This document shows, in pieces, positions 44,674-53,439 of a DNA stretch of 64,000 nucleotides. Both the position numbers and the translations under genes were made by a program. The notes under the pieces are model-generated. The model was not told the DNA's origin. It saw only the letters and a list, made by a program, of their open reading frames with translations, and did no database searches. The number at the start of each line of letters is the position of its first letter. The stretch's first letter is position 1. The DNA is from SZAS-103 sp038234715 (lineage in GTDB: Bacteria; Pseudomonadota; Gammaproteobacteria; Xanthomonadales; Xanthomonadaceae): positions 81,896 through 145,895 of the forward strand of contig JBBQTD010000004.1 in the NCBI GenBank assembly GCA_038234715.1, given 5' to 3'.

Positions 44674-46773
44674 ATGCCCAATCCAGCCGTGACTCCGCCC
44701 ACACTCGACGGCGCGCCGCGCAGGGAACTCACCTTCCGCGGCGTGTTCATCGGCGTGGTCATCACGCTCTTGTTCACTGCGGCGAACGTCTATTTCGGAC
44801 TTAAAGCGGGTTTGACCTTTGCGACGTCAATTCCGGCGGCGGTGATCTCGATGGCGATCCTGCGCTACTTCAAGGGCGCTACGATCCAGGAAAACAATAT
44901 CGTGCAGACGGTCGCATCGGCGGCCGGAACGCTGTCTTCGATCATCTTCGTGCTTCCTGGCCTGATCATGATCGGCTGGTGGTCGGGCAAGCCCAATTGG
45001 CTGGAAGCGTTTCCGTACTGGCAGTCGTTTGCGATCTGCGCACTCGGCGGCATTCTTGGCGTGATGTATTCGATCCCGCTGCGGCGGGCTCTGGTAACGA
45101 ATTCCGACCTGCCCTATCCGGAAGGCCTCGCGTGCGCCGAGGTTCTCAAGGTCGGCGCTGGTGAGGAAGGGCATTCGGCGACAGCTGCAGCCGAGAACCG
45201 CGCCGGCCTGCTCGCGGTAGTGTGGGGTTCGATCGCCTCGGCGGCGTTCGCCCTGATCGTGGCGACGCGGGTGTTCGCGGGTGATGTCGTCCAGTATTTC
45301 CAGGTCCGCCTTGGTGGCGACAAGCCAGGGGTGACCGGCTTCGATTTCCTCCTCTCTTTCGCGCTGTTCGGCATCGGCCATCTGGTCGGACTCTGGGTCG
45401 GTGTCGCGATGCTGGTCGGCGCCCTGATCGGCTGGGGCTGGGGCGTGCCGCACTTTTCCGCGCTCGACCCAAGCACTGGCAAGGCAATCGCCGACCTGGC
45501 GGGTGCGACCTGGAGCCACAAGGTGCGTTTCGTTGGTGCGGGGACAATCGGCGTGGCGGCGGTGTGGACCCTGCTGAAACTGGTGAAACCTGTTGCGAGC
45601 GGTCTTTCTTCCGCAATGGCCGCCTCGCGCGTTCGCGCTGCGGGCAACGCCGGCTCGTTGCCGCGCACCGAGCAGGACATCCCGATTGGCCAGGTCGGCC
45701 TGATCAGTTTGATCTGCATGGTTCCGATCGGCTGGCTGCTGTGGAATTTCGCGACCACCGCGGGCCATGGCCTGGCCGATCATCTTTGGCTGCTTGTCGG
45801 AGGCGGAGTTGTCTTCATCGTGCTGATGAGTTTCTTCGTTTCGGCGGTCTGCGGTTACATGGCCGGACTCATCGGCTCGTCGAACAGCCCGCTTTCGGGT
45901 ATCGGAATCATCGTCGTGATCGGCGCTGCCCTGCTGCTGGTGGTCGGCGTGCGCTCGTCGCTGCCCGCGGACAGCCAAACCGCGCTGGTCGCATTTGCAC
46001 TTTTCGTCACCTCGATCGTGTTTACCGTCGCGGCGATCGCCAACAACAACCTGCAGGATCTCAAGACCGGTCAGCTTGTGGATGCGACACCCGCAAAACA
46101 GCAATGGGCGCTGGTCATCGGCGTGCTGGCCGGAGCGGCGATCATTCCACCGATCCTCGACCTGCTCAATCGTGCGTACGGATTCACCGGCGCACCTGGG
46201 GCCAATCCGGCCCACGCACTTGCAGCTCCGCAAGCAGGCCTGATCTCCGCGCTCGCGAAGGGCGTGATCACGAATGACATCGACTGGAGCCTGATCGAGA
46301 TTGGCGCCGGTATCGGTGTTGCCGCAATCATTGTTGACATCATCCTGCGAAAGACGACGAAATCCGTCCACCTTGCACCGCTCGCGATCGGTCTTGGCAT
46401 ATATCTGCCAACCCAAAGCACATTGATGGTCGTGGTCGGTGCGGTGATTGGCTGGTGGTTCGACCGCAACGCGGATCGCAATTCGAAAGACCCCGAATCG
46501 ACCAAGCAACTCGGCGTGCTGCTCGCGTCGGGCATGATCGTCGGCGAAGGACTCGTGGGAGTGCTGGTGGCGGCACTGGTGGGGTTCTCGGAACAATTGG
46601 GCTTCTCGAACCATGATTTTCCGCTGTCAGTCGTCAGCGACAATTTTGCCAACCAGCCATGGCTCTTCGGTTTTGCCCCTGCGGTCTGGGTCGGCGGGCT
46701 CGCGTTCGTGCTGGCGATCACGGCGATGTATGTCTGGATAACCCGACTGAGCCGGACGGCACTGCGCGGATAG
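44674..46773 (+). CDS. OPT-family oligopeptide transporter
   Basis: The 699-residue protein has about 14-16 transmembrane segments and the OPT family pattern, with REL(T)FRGVFIGVV, GLKAGLTFATSIPAAVISMAIL, ENNIVQTVASAAGTLSS and NSDLPYPEGLACAEVL. Bacterial OPT proteins move peptides, or metal-chelator complexes in the YSL subgroup. Substrate is not inferable. It is monocistronic by spacing: the next gene begins 149 bp downstream. Confidence 0.92.
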   Translation: MPNPAVTPPTLDGAPRRELTFRGVFIGVVITLLFTAANVYFGLKAGLTFATSIPAAVISMAILRYFKGATIQENNIVQTVASAAGTLSSIIFVLPGLIMIGWWSGKPNWLEAFPYWQSFAICALGGILGVMYSIPLRRALVTNSDLPYPEGLACAEVLKVGAGEEGHSATAAAENRAGLLAVVWGSIASAAFALIVATRVFAGDVVQYFQVRLGGDKPGVTGFDFLLSFALFGIGHLVGLWVGVAMLVGALIGWGWGVPHFSALDPSTGKAIADLAGATWSHKVRFVGAGTIGVAAVWTLLKLVKPVASGLSSAMAASRVRAAGNAGSLPRTEQDIPIGQVGLISLICMVPIGWLLWNFATTAGHGLADHLWLLVGGGVVFIVLMSFFVSAVCGYMAGLIGSSNSPLSGIGIIVVIGAALLLVVGVRSSLPADSQTALVAFALFVTSIVFTVAAIANNNLQDLKTGQLVDATPAKQQWALVIGVLAGAAIIPPILDLLNRAYGFTGAPGANPAHALAAPQAGLISALAKGVITNDIDWSLIEIGAGIGVAAIIVDIILRKTTKSVHLAPLAIGLGIYLPTQSTLMVVVGAVIGWWFDRNADRNSKDPESTKQLGVLLASGMIVGEGLVGVLVAALVGFSEQLGFSNHDFPLSVVSDNFANQPWLFGFAPAVWVGGLAFVLAITAMYVWITRLSRTALRG

Positions 46774-46922
46774 TCCGCTACACGGCAGTACCCAAGGCTC
46801 TCTCGAGTCCAGCCGACGCGCGCGCGATGCGGTGGGCCCAACGGTACCTTCGGCGCGGGGCGTCTTGGCTTTGGCCAAGGGTTCGGCTGCTACACTCGGC
46901 TCGGTAACCCGACCCCGAGACG

Positions 46923-49157
46923 ATGTCCCAGAAGCTGCCATCGGTGCGCCAGCCCGAGTCATTCCTGCGCTCCCTGCTCGGGAGTCAGGATATGCCTGAG
47001 CTTGCGAGAACCGCTGTTGAGTCCCTTGCGTCGAAAGGCTGCCAATGGTCGCAACTGGCTTGGAACACCGAGTTCGGCCAGGAAAGCGCGGAAAGATCGT
47101 TTCCACCAGGGCCCCTCGATCCAACTATCGCGGCGCTGGTAGCCCGCGCCCGCAACCAGGGCGGCATGGTCGAACAGGAAAGCGTCGACGGCAGTTGTAC
47201 CGAAGGCGCGTTCCTGCTGTCCCGCAACGGCCACCTGTGGGCGGTGCTGGCTTATCGGCGAGGGCTGCAGGCGTATGCACGGCCAGAAGTCCACGCGCAA
47301 TGGCGCGAGACCCTGGACTTACTGTCGCAACGCTGCGAGTCCCTGCTGCAGACCGAACGCCTGCGCCTCGACGTGGAGCGCCTGGCGCGCGCCGAGCGAT
47401 TGCAGCGGGCGCTGTTCGCGATCAGCGACTGCGCCAGCTCCGATCGCGAAACCGCCGACGTGTTGCTTGAATTGCATCAGATCGTCGGTCGATTGATGTA
47501 CGCAAAGAATTTCTTCATCGTCCGCTACAGCGCCGAACCCGAGACGATTCGCTTCGTCTACTTCGCCGACAGCCTGGACACCAATGCGCGCGATCCCGAC
47601 GAGGTGATCGATGCGTCCAGGTTCAGTCATTCGCTCACCCTGGTGTTGCTGCGCCAGGGCCTGCCGCTGCACGGTGCGGGCAACGCCCTGCGCGAACACC
47701 TCAAGATCGTCCGCGACGATTACGTCGGCCCCAAGAGCGAGGACTGGCTGGGCGTACCGATGATTGAGAATGGCCAGGTGCGTGGCGCCGTCGTGGTGCA
47801 AAGCTACGATCCCGCGGTGCGCTACAGCTACGACGACCAGACACTGCTTGCCTACCTTGCGCAGAACATCCTCACCACCCTCGCCCGCCGCGAGGCCGTG
47901 GAGGAGATGGAACGCCGGGTCGCCGAACGCACCCTGGCCCTGCGCCTTGAAATCACCGAGCGCCAGCGCACCGAGCGCCTGCAGGCGGCACTGTTCCGCA
48001 TCGCCGAATTCGCCAACAGCGGCGAGACCATGGACACGTTCTATTCCGCGATCCACGGCATCGTCGGCGAATTGCTCGACGCCAGGAATTTCTACATCGC
48101 CCTGCTCGGCGAGAACGGCGACGAGCTCATCTTTCCGTTTGCGGTCGATGCGCAACAGTTGCGCTTCGAATCGCGCAAGCTCGCGCGCGGCTTGAGCGAG
48201 TACGTGATGCGGACGCGCAGGCCCCTGCTTGCCGACCGAACCCGCTTCGACGAACTGGTGGCGGCCGGCGAAGTGCAATGGATCGGCATCGCCGCGGTGT
48301 GCTGGCTCGGCGTTCCATTGATGATCGAAGGCAAGGCGATCGGCCTGATTGCCGTACAGAGCTATACCCCTGAAAACCAGTACACGGATCGCGACGAGGA
48401 GCTGCTCAACTTCGTCTCCTTCCACATCGCCAATGCGCTTGAGCGACGCCGCGCGAACGAATCCCTGCAGATGGCGAACCTGCAGCTCGAACACGCAAGC
48501 CAGACCGATCCACTGACCGGCCTGCACAACCGCCGCTATCTGACCGGTCAGATTCCAGTCGACCTGGCGTTCTACGACCGCGAACACGCCCGCTCGGGCG
48601 ACGATGAGAATGCACTGGTTTTTGCAATCGTCGACATCGATCACTTCAAGCGCATCAACGACACCTACGGGCACAAGGCTGGCGACCGCGCGTTGCAGAT
48701 GTTTGCGCAGGTCCTGGGCGGCCTCGTGCAGACCGGCGACTATGTCGTGCGCTGGGGCGGCGAGGAATTCCTGCTGGTGTTCCGACCAATGCCGCGCCAG
48801 GCCGTGTCCGGTCTTGGCGAGCGCATCCGCAGGAAGATCGCCGAACGCGTGTTCGACGTCGGCGATGGCGTGTCCCTGTCGCTGACGTGCTCGATCGGCC
48901 TCGCTGAATATCCGCTGTTCCGCGATGCCCCGCATGAGCTGGGTTGGGAGCAGACCGTCGAGCTTGCAGATGCCGCGCTGTACTGGGTCAAGAACAATGG
49001 CCGCGATGGATGGGCCGCGCTGCGCCCGACAGCGGACAGCGACCGCGACAACCTGCTGCACAGCCTGCAGGCCGGGGCGCAGTCGTTGATCGACAACCGC
49101 CAGCTGCAGATCATCAGCTCGCTCGATCCAGTCGTGGCAGAACCGCTGCCCAGCTGA
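46923..49157 (+). CDS. GAF-GAF-GGDEF diguanylate cyclase
   Basis: The 744-residue protein has an N-terminal region of unknown fold (1-140), two GAF-like domains (about 165-325 and 355-515), and a C-terminal GGDEF (about 540-690). The catalytic motif is GGEEF (VVRWGGEEFLLVF). The position for the inhibitory RxxD site reads QTGD, so product feedback may be weak. Both GAF parts closely match those at 36066-38999 in layout (LQRALFAISDCASSDRET; LMYAKNFFIVRY; LLDARNFYIALLGENGDEL). The two genes are likely paralogues from a duplication followed by loss or gain of the EAL domain. About 50 further residues follow the GGDEF domain. Confidence 0.92.
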   Translation: MSQKLPSVRQPESFLRSLLGSQDMPELARTAVESLASKGCQWSQLAWNTEFGQESAERSFPPGPLDPTIAALVARARNQGGMVEQESVDGSCTEGAFLLSRNGHLWAVLAYRRGLQAYARPEVHAQWRETLDLLSQRCESLLQTERLRLDVERLARAERLQRALFAISDCASSDRETADVLLELHQIVGRLMYAKNFFIVRYSAEPETIRFVYFADSLDTNARDPDEVIDASRFSHSLTLVLLRQGLPLHGAGNALREHLKIVRDDYVGPKSEDWLGVPMIENGQVRGAVVVQSYDPAVRYSYDDQTLLAYLAQNILTTLARREAVEEMERRVAERTLALRLEITERQRTERLQAALFRIAEFANSGETMDTFYSAIHGIVGELLDARNFYIALLGENGDELIFPFAVDAQQLRFESRKLARGLSEYVMRTRRPLLADRTRFDELVAAGEVQWIGIAAVCWLGVPLMIEGKAIGLIAVQSYTPENQYTDRDEELLNFVSFHIANALERRRANESLQMANLQLEHASQTDPLTGLHNRRYLTGQIPVDLAFYDREHARSGDDENALVFAIVDIDHFKRINDTYGHKAGDRALQMFAQVLGGLVQTGDYVVRWGGEEFLLVFRPMPRQAVSGLGERIRRKIAERVFDVGDGVSLSLTCSIGLAEYPLFRDAPHELGWEQTVELADAALYWVKNNGRDGWAALRPTADSDRDNLLHSLQAGAQSLIDNRQLQIISSLDPVVAEPLPS

Positions 49158-49231
49158 TCGCTTCATCGCTCCAATGTGTCGAGCGTTCAGCATTGCGCCG
49201 GTTTGCCTGTCGACATTGCAAGGCTACGGCA

Positions 49232-49337
49232 CCCCTCCTCGATCCTCCCCTGCCCAGGCGCAAGGGAGGAAGACAATCCTGACGGCACCTTCAATCCTTT
49301 TCCATTACGCCCAGCGCAGCGAGGGATCGAGGAGGGG
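49232..49337. repeat. Long inverted repeat between the GGDEF gene and pruA
   Basis: CCCCTCCTCGATCC (49232-49245) and its exact complement GGATCGAGGAGGGG (49324-49337) enclose 78 bp. The right arm ends 66 bp before the pruA start. It may be a REP-type element, or a 3' end signal of the upstream gene; there is no T-run. Confidence 0.65.
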
Positions 49338-49403
49338 CGCCGAGGGGCGCGCCGTCGCGCTGGGGCGAAGGATTACAATGGGCGTCTTTTCCCGGAGCCT
49401 CCC

Positions 49404-51041
49404 ATGTCCCTCGCCATCTCGAAGGTCCCTACCCCCGTCAACGAGCCGGTACGCAGCTACGCACCCAAGTCGAAGGAACGCGCAAGGCTGCAGGCCAGGC
49501 TCGCACAGATGTCGGGCGAGATCATCGACATCCCGCTGGTGATCGGCGGCAAGGAAATCCGCACCGGCAACATCGGGCGCTCGGTGATGCCGCATCGGCA
49601 CAGCCACGTGCTGGCCGAATTCCACCAGGGCGGCGCTACCGAGGTGCGCATGGCGATCGACTCTGCCGTCGCCGCGCAGAAGGACTGGGCGAACCTGCCT
49701 TGGGAAGCCCGCGCAGCAGTGTTCCTGAAGGCCGCGGACCTGTTGCAGGGTCCGTACCGCGACACCCTCAATGCCGCGACGATGCTGGGCCAGAGCAAGA
49801 CCTGCCACCAGGCCGAGATCGACAGTGCGTGCGAGCTGATCGACTTCCTGCGCTTCAACGTCGCCTTCTACGAGCAGCTGTTGCGCGAGCAGCCGCGCAG
49901 CTCGGCGGGCATGTGGAACCGCCTCGAGCACCGTCCGCTGGAAGGCTTCGTGTTCGCGGTTTCGCCGTTCAACTTCACCGCGATCGCCGGCAACCTGCCC
50001 ACCGCTCCGGCGCTGTGCGGCAACACCGTCGTGTGGAAACCGGCAAGCACCGCCGTGTACAGCGCGCACTTCCTGATGAAACTGTTTCGCGAAGCGGGCC
50101 TGCCCGACGGTGTGATCAACCTCGTCACCGGCAGCGGTGGCACCGTCGGCGACCCGGTGCTGGCGAGCAGGCATTTCGCCGGCATCCACTTCACCGGCTC
50201 GACCCGCGTGTTCCACCAGATGTGGCGCACGGTCGGCGACAACATCGACAAGTACATCAGCTATCCGCGCATGGTCGGCGAAACCGGCGGCAAGGATTTC
50301 ATCGTCGCGCACCGCAGCGCCGATCCGATCGCGCTGGCCACCGCGATCGTACGCGGCGCGTTCGAGTACCAGGGACAGAAGTGCTCGGCAGCAAGCCGTG
50401 TCTACGTGCCCAGCAACCTGTGGCCGCAGGTCAGGGACATGCTCGTCGCTGAGGTCGAGAGCATCAAGATGGGCGACGTCGCCGACTTCTCGAACTTCAT
50501 GGGCGCGGTGATCGACGCCTCAAGTTTCAAGACCCAGTCGGCCGCAATCGAGGAAGCAAAAAACTCGCCCGATGCGAGCATCCTGGTCGGCGGCGGCTGC
50601 GATGATTCCGAAGGCTACTTCGTGCGTCCGACCGTGATCGTCACCACCAACCCACGGTACCGGACGATGTGCGACGAACTGTTCGGCCCGGTGCTCACGC
50701 TGCACGTGTATGACGAGCACAAGTGGTCGGAGACCCTCGACATCGTCGACAGCACCAGCGCGTATGCGTTGACCGGCGCAATCTTCGCGCAGGACCGCTA
50801 TGCGATCCAGCAGGGCATCGACCATCTGCGCAACGCGGCCGGCAACTTCTACATCAACGACAAGCCCACCGGCGCCGTCGTCGGCCAGCAGCCTTTCGGC
50901 GGCGGCCGCGCATCGGGAACAAACGACAAGGCCGGTTCGATCCTCAACCTGCTGCGCTGGATCAATCCGCGCACGATCAAGGAAACCTTCGCGCCACCGC
51001 ATAGCTACCGCTATCCGTTCATGGAAGACGAAAAGGGTTGA
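49404..51041 (+). CDS. pruA: L-glutamate gamma-semialdehyde (P5C) dehydrogenase
   Basis: The 545-residue monofunctional enzyme oxidises glutamate semialdehyde to glutamate, the second step of proline catabolism. The catalytic Cys is in YQGQKCSAASRVYVP, and the Glu is in MVGETGGKDF. The P5CDH group-1 markers QSKTCHQAEIDSACELIDFLRFN and NDKPTGAVVGQQPFGGGRASGTNDKAG are present. ATG 49404 has CGGAG upstream. putA or proline dehydrogenase is not in the window. It resembles the monofunctional enzymes of bacteria that split PutA. Confidence 0.92.
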   Translation: MSLAISKVPTPVNEPVRSYAPKSKERARLQARLAQMSGEIIDIPLVIGGKEIRTGNIGRSVMPHRHSHVLAEFHQGGATEVRMAIDSAVAAQKDWANLPWEARAAVFLKAADLLQGPYRDTLNAATMLGQSKTCHQAEIDSACELIDFLRFNVAFYEQLLREQPRSSAGMWNRLEHRPLEGFVFAVSPFNFTAIAGNLPTAPALCGNTVVWKPASTAVYSAHFLMKLFREAGLPDGVINLVTGSGGTVGDPVLASRHFAGIHFTGSTRVFHQMWRTVGDNIDKYISYPRMVGETGGKDFIVAHRSADPIALATAIVRGAFEYQGQKCSAASRVYVPSNLWPQVRDMLVAEVESIKMGDVADFSNFMGAVIDASSFKTQSAAIEEAKNSPDASILVGGGCDDSEGYFVRPTVIVTTNPRYRTMCDELFGPVLTLHVYDEHKWSETLDIVDSTSAYALTGAIFAQDRYAIQQGIDHLRNAAGNFYINDKPTGAVVGQQPFGGGRASGTNDKAGSILNLLRWINPRTIKETFAPPHSYRYPFMEDEKG

Positions 51042-51305
51042 GCGTTTGCGTTTCCTCGCACGGCATGACGCGACCATGGAGGAAGTCCTGGATCCACGGG
51101 CGCAACGAACTCCGGATGCATGGCGACGCTGACAGGCCGGGAGGCCGGACCGCGACAACGGACGACCCATCCATGGAACGGAGTGCGTGGGACGTCGCGA
51201 AGACCACGCGATGACCATCGCGGCGCAACAATTCAGCCGGGACTGCAAGCGTGCGTGCCCGATGAGCAGCGCCGGGGTCGGTTTCCCGCAACAAACGCGC
51301 ACATC

Positions 51306-51683
51306 CCCATGATCGCCACGAACAATCCATTGTCCATGGCGAAAATACCCATGTTCGCGGCAATCAACCCCTTGCTCGCGGCGAACATATCCATGGGCGT
51401 CACCAGCAATCCTTTGTTCGTCGCGAAAAACCCCAAGATCGCCACGAACAATCCTTTGTCCAGCGCGAACATGGATATGCCGGCCACGAACAAAACCATT
51501 TCAGCGACGAACGTACCCATGATCGCCGCGAACCATTCCTTTTTCGCGACGGAAATACCCATGTCCGCCGCCAACAATCCTTTGTTCATGGCGAACATAC
51601 CCATGATGGCCACGAACACTCCATTGATCGCCGCGGAAAATCCCTTGTTCGTCGCGAATGATCCCTGGTTCGATGCGAATCGT
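51306..51683. repeat. Array 3: 18 tandem degenerate 21-bp units
   Basis: Eighteen consecutive 21-bp units fill 378 bp, plus-strand consensus CCCATGNTCGCCGCGAACAA plus T. The plus-strand frame open 51120-51716 reads N-P-L-F-V-A-N and I-P-M-M-A-T-N. The minus-strand frame open 51775-51233 covers the whole array and reads N-K-G-L-F-V-A, M-G-M-F-A-M-N and D-M-G-I-S-V-A. No unit is truncated. The array lies in a 760-bp gap between pruA and the gene remnants at 51806. Relation to arrays 1 and 2 is by period and by the minus-strand heptad. Confidence 0.9.
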
Positions 51684-51805
51684 TTCCAGGGCGGCGCGGA
51701 CCACCGACGATCGTGACGCATTGTCCGTTTCGGAGCTGGAAATGATCGTGGATCGGCAGCCCGGCACACCGCCATCGATACCTCGCAGGCTTGCTCGCCC
51801 CGGCG

Positions 51806-52149
51806 TCAGTGCTGGACCGGCGCCAACAGCGCGACTGTGTGTACAACGATATTGTGTCCGTCGATACGCAACTCACCAATCGCAACCGGCAAGCGGAACC
51901 GTTGCGGTCCTGCACTTTCGGGATTGACGAACAGAACCCCTTCGCGCTCGCTCATGGCAGGATGATGCGAATGCCCCGCGACGATGACGCGGACGCCGCC
52001 GGCCTTCGGGTCGATCTCCAACTTGTTGATGTCGTGAATGACGTAGATGCAAGTCCCTCCAACAGCCAGCAGCTCGGTTTCGGCAATCTCGTCGGCCCAG
52101 GGTCCATGGTCGTTGTTGCCCCTGACGGCGGTGACAGGCGCGAGCATGC
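51806..52149 (-). pseudogene. C-terminal remnant of a YfcE-like metallophosphoesterase
   Basis: The fragment encodes the C-terminal half of a small calcineurin-like phosphoesterase: APVTAVRGNNDHGPWADEI (Asn and His metal ligands), YVIHDINKLEID, VIVAGHSHHPAMSEREG and FVNPESAGPQRF. The usual first half, with the DxH motif near the N-terminus, is missing. The upstream side runs straight into the ICMT remnant. It is therefore a deletion product. The end VALLAPVQH stops at 51806. Confidence 0.75.
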
Positions 52150-52548
52150 CAGCCCGAGATAGGCGAACAACTGCACCGAGGTAGCTCGGATGCCGCACAA
52201 CGCCGTACAGGCGTTCTGCTTGAGTTGATGGTCGTGGCGCACCGCCACGTTTGGCGTGTGGAAGCGTCCAAGCTGCACGATCGCGGTGGAGCACACGACG
52301 ATCCCGATCGCCATCACGGCCATTCCCGTAACCTGCAGGGCGACGGAATGCATCGCCACCATCGTGGTGAACGACAGGCCGATGGCGATCCACAGCGTCA
52401 GCATGCAGCCAACCATGAGCAGCAAGAGTGAAAACCGGTCGCGGTTTTCGGCCGCACCGGTGGCAAGGCGGAAGACAAACATGCTGTCGACCAACATCCA
52501 CAGCAGGAAAGCTGCAATGGCGATGTTGCGCAACACGGTCATGGCCAT
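52150..52548 (-). pseudogene. N-terminal remnant of an isoprenylcysteine methyltransferase-like (ICMT) membrane protein
   Basis: One frame encodes the first transmembrane helices and VQLGRFHTPNVAVRHDHQL, as in small ICMT/PEMT-family methyltransferases. The expected continuation RLYGVVRHPSYLGAVV is found in another frame at about 52213-52160, after a frameshift. A return to the first frame then yields QLFAYLGLAC. The gene then breaks off and joins the phosphoesterase remnant. It is a frameshifted and truncated pseudogene. Confidence 0.7.
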
Positions 52549-52653
52549 GCCTGGATCCCTTGAAACAATTCAACATTGAAATTCGTGGCGATCTGGACAA
52601 CTGCCATTTGCTCGCGGCAACAAACAATAGTCGGCAAGACGCGGGCGCACAGC

Positions 52654-53439
52654 TCACATTTGCCGAAACAGATGCAGGTAGCTGCGGCTCACCGGCAACA
52701 CCTCGATGCGGCCTTTCAGGTGGATGTCCGCGGTTTCGTTTTCGCCGCGGGTGACATGGCTGATCGCGCGCAGGTTCACCACCACCGAGCGGTGCACCTG
52801 CACGAAATGCGCGCCGTCGAGTTGCGCCACGAGTTCCTTCAGTGGAGTACGGATCAGAGCCTCGCCAGGCTTGCCCGCGTCGCCGCGCCAGGCAATCAGC
52901 GTGTACTTCTCGTCGGAGCGCAGGAAGTCGATTTCGTCGACAGGGATCATCCGCAACGACTGCCCTACCGACGCGCGGATCCATTGCAGTGGCGCCGGTC
53001 CGAGCTTCTTGCGCAGGTGCGCCGCCAGTTTCTCCAGCAGCGCCTCGCTTTCGGGCGCCGGTTGCGCTGCACGCACACGTTCGCGCAGACGCACGACCGT
53101 GTCGGCGAGGCGCGCGGGTTCGACGGGTTTCACCAGATAGTCGAGCGCCCCGTGCTCGAAGGCCTGCACCGCATACTGGTCGAACGCGGTGACGAACACG
53201 AGGTGCGCGCGACGGCCGATGATACGCGCCGCTTCCACCCCCGACAGGCCCGGCATGTGCACGTCGAGAAAACAGATGTCGGGGCGCTGCGCCTCGAACT
53301 GCTCGACCGCCTCACGACCGTTGCGCGCCTGCACGATCACCTGCAATTCGGGCCAGGCTTGCGCGAGCAGGCGCGTGAGCTGTTTGCGCAGCAGCGGCTC
53401 GTCGTCGGCGATGAGCGCGGTCGGGCGCTGCTGCGTCAT
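52654..53439 (-). CDS. LytTR-family response regulator
   Basis: The 261-residue protein has a receiver domain (ALIADDEPLLRKQLTRLL, phosphoacceptor in CFLDVHMPGLSG, and DYLVKPVEPARL) and a C-terminal LytTR DNA-binding domain (about 155-260; VDEIDFLRSDEKYTLI, LDGAHFVQVHRSVVVNLRAI). It likely binds DNA as a transcription regulator. Its ATG overlaps the kinase stop by four bases (ATGA), so the two proteins are co-translated. Its target is unknown. Confidence 0.93.
   Translation of the reverse strand: MTQQRPTALIADDEPLLRKQLTRLLAQAWPELQVIVQARNGREAVEQFEAQRPDICFLDVHMPGLSGVEAARIIGRRAHLVFVTAFDQYAVQAFEHGALDYLVKPVEPARLADTVVRLRERVRAAQPAPESEALLEKLAAHLRKKLGPAPLQWIRASVGQSLRMIPVDEIDFLRSDEKYTLIAWRGDAGKPGEALIRTPLKELVAQLDGAHFVQVHRSVVVNLRAISHVTRGENETADIHLKGRIEVLPVSRSYLHLFRQM

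Noticed and set aside
51806..52984. A 392-codon chimeric ORF as a real fusion protein
   Set aside because: Its N-terminal 150 residues are low-complexity and antisense-like, and the two family segments are each incomplete, so a deletion scar is a better explanation.
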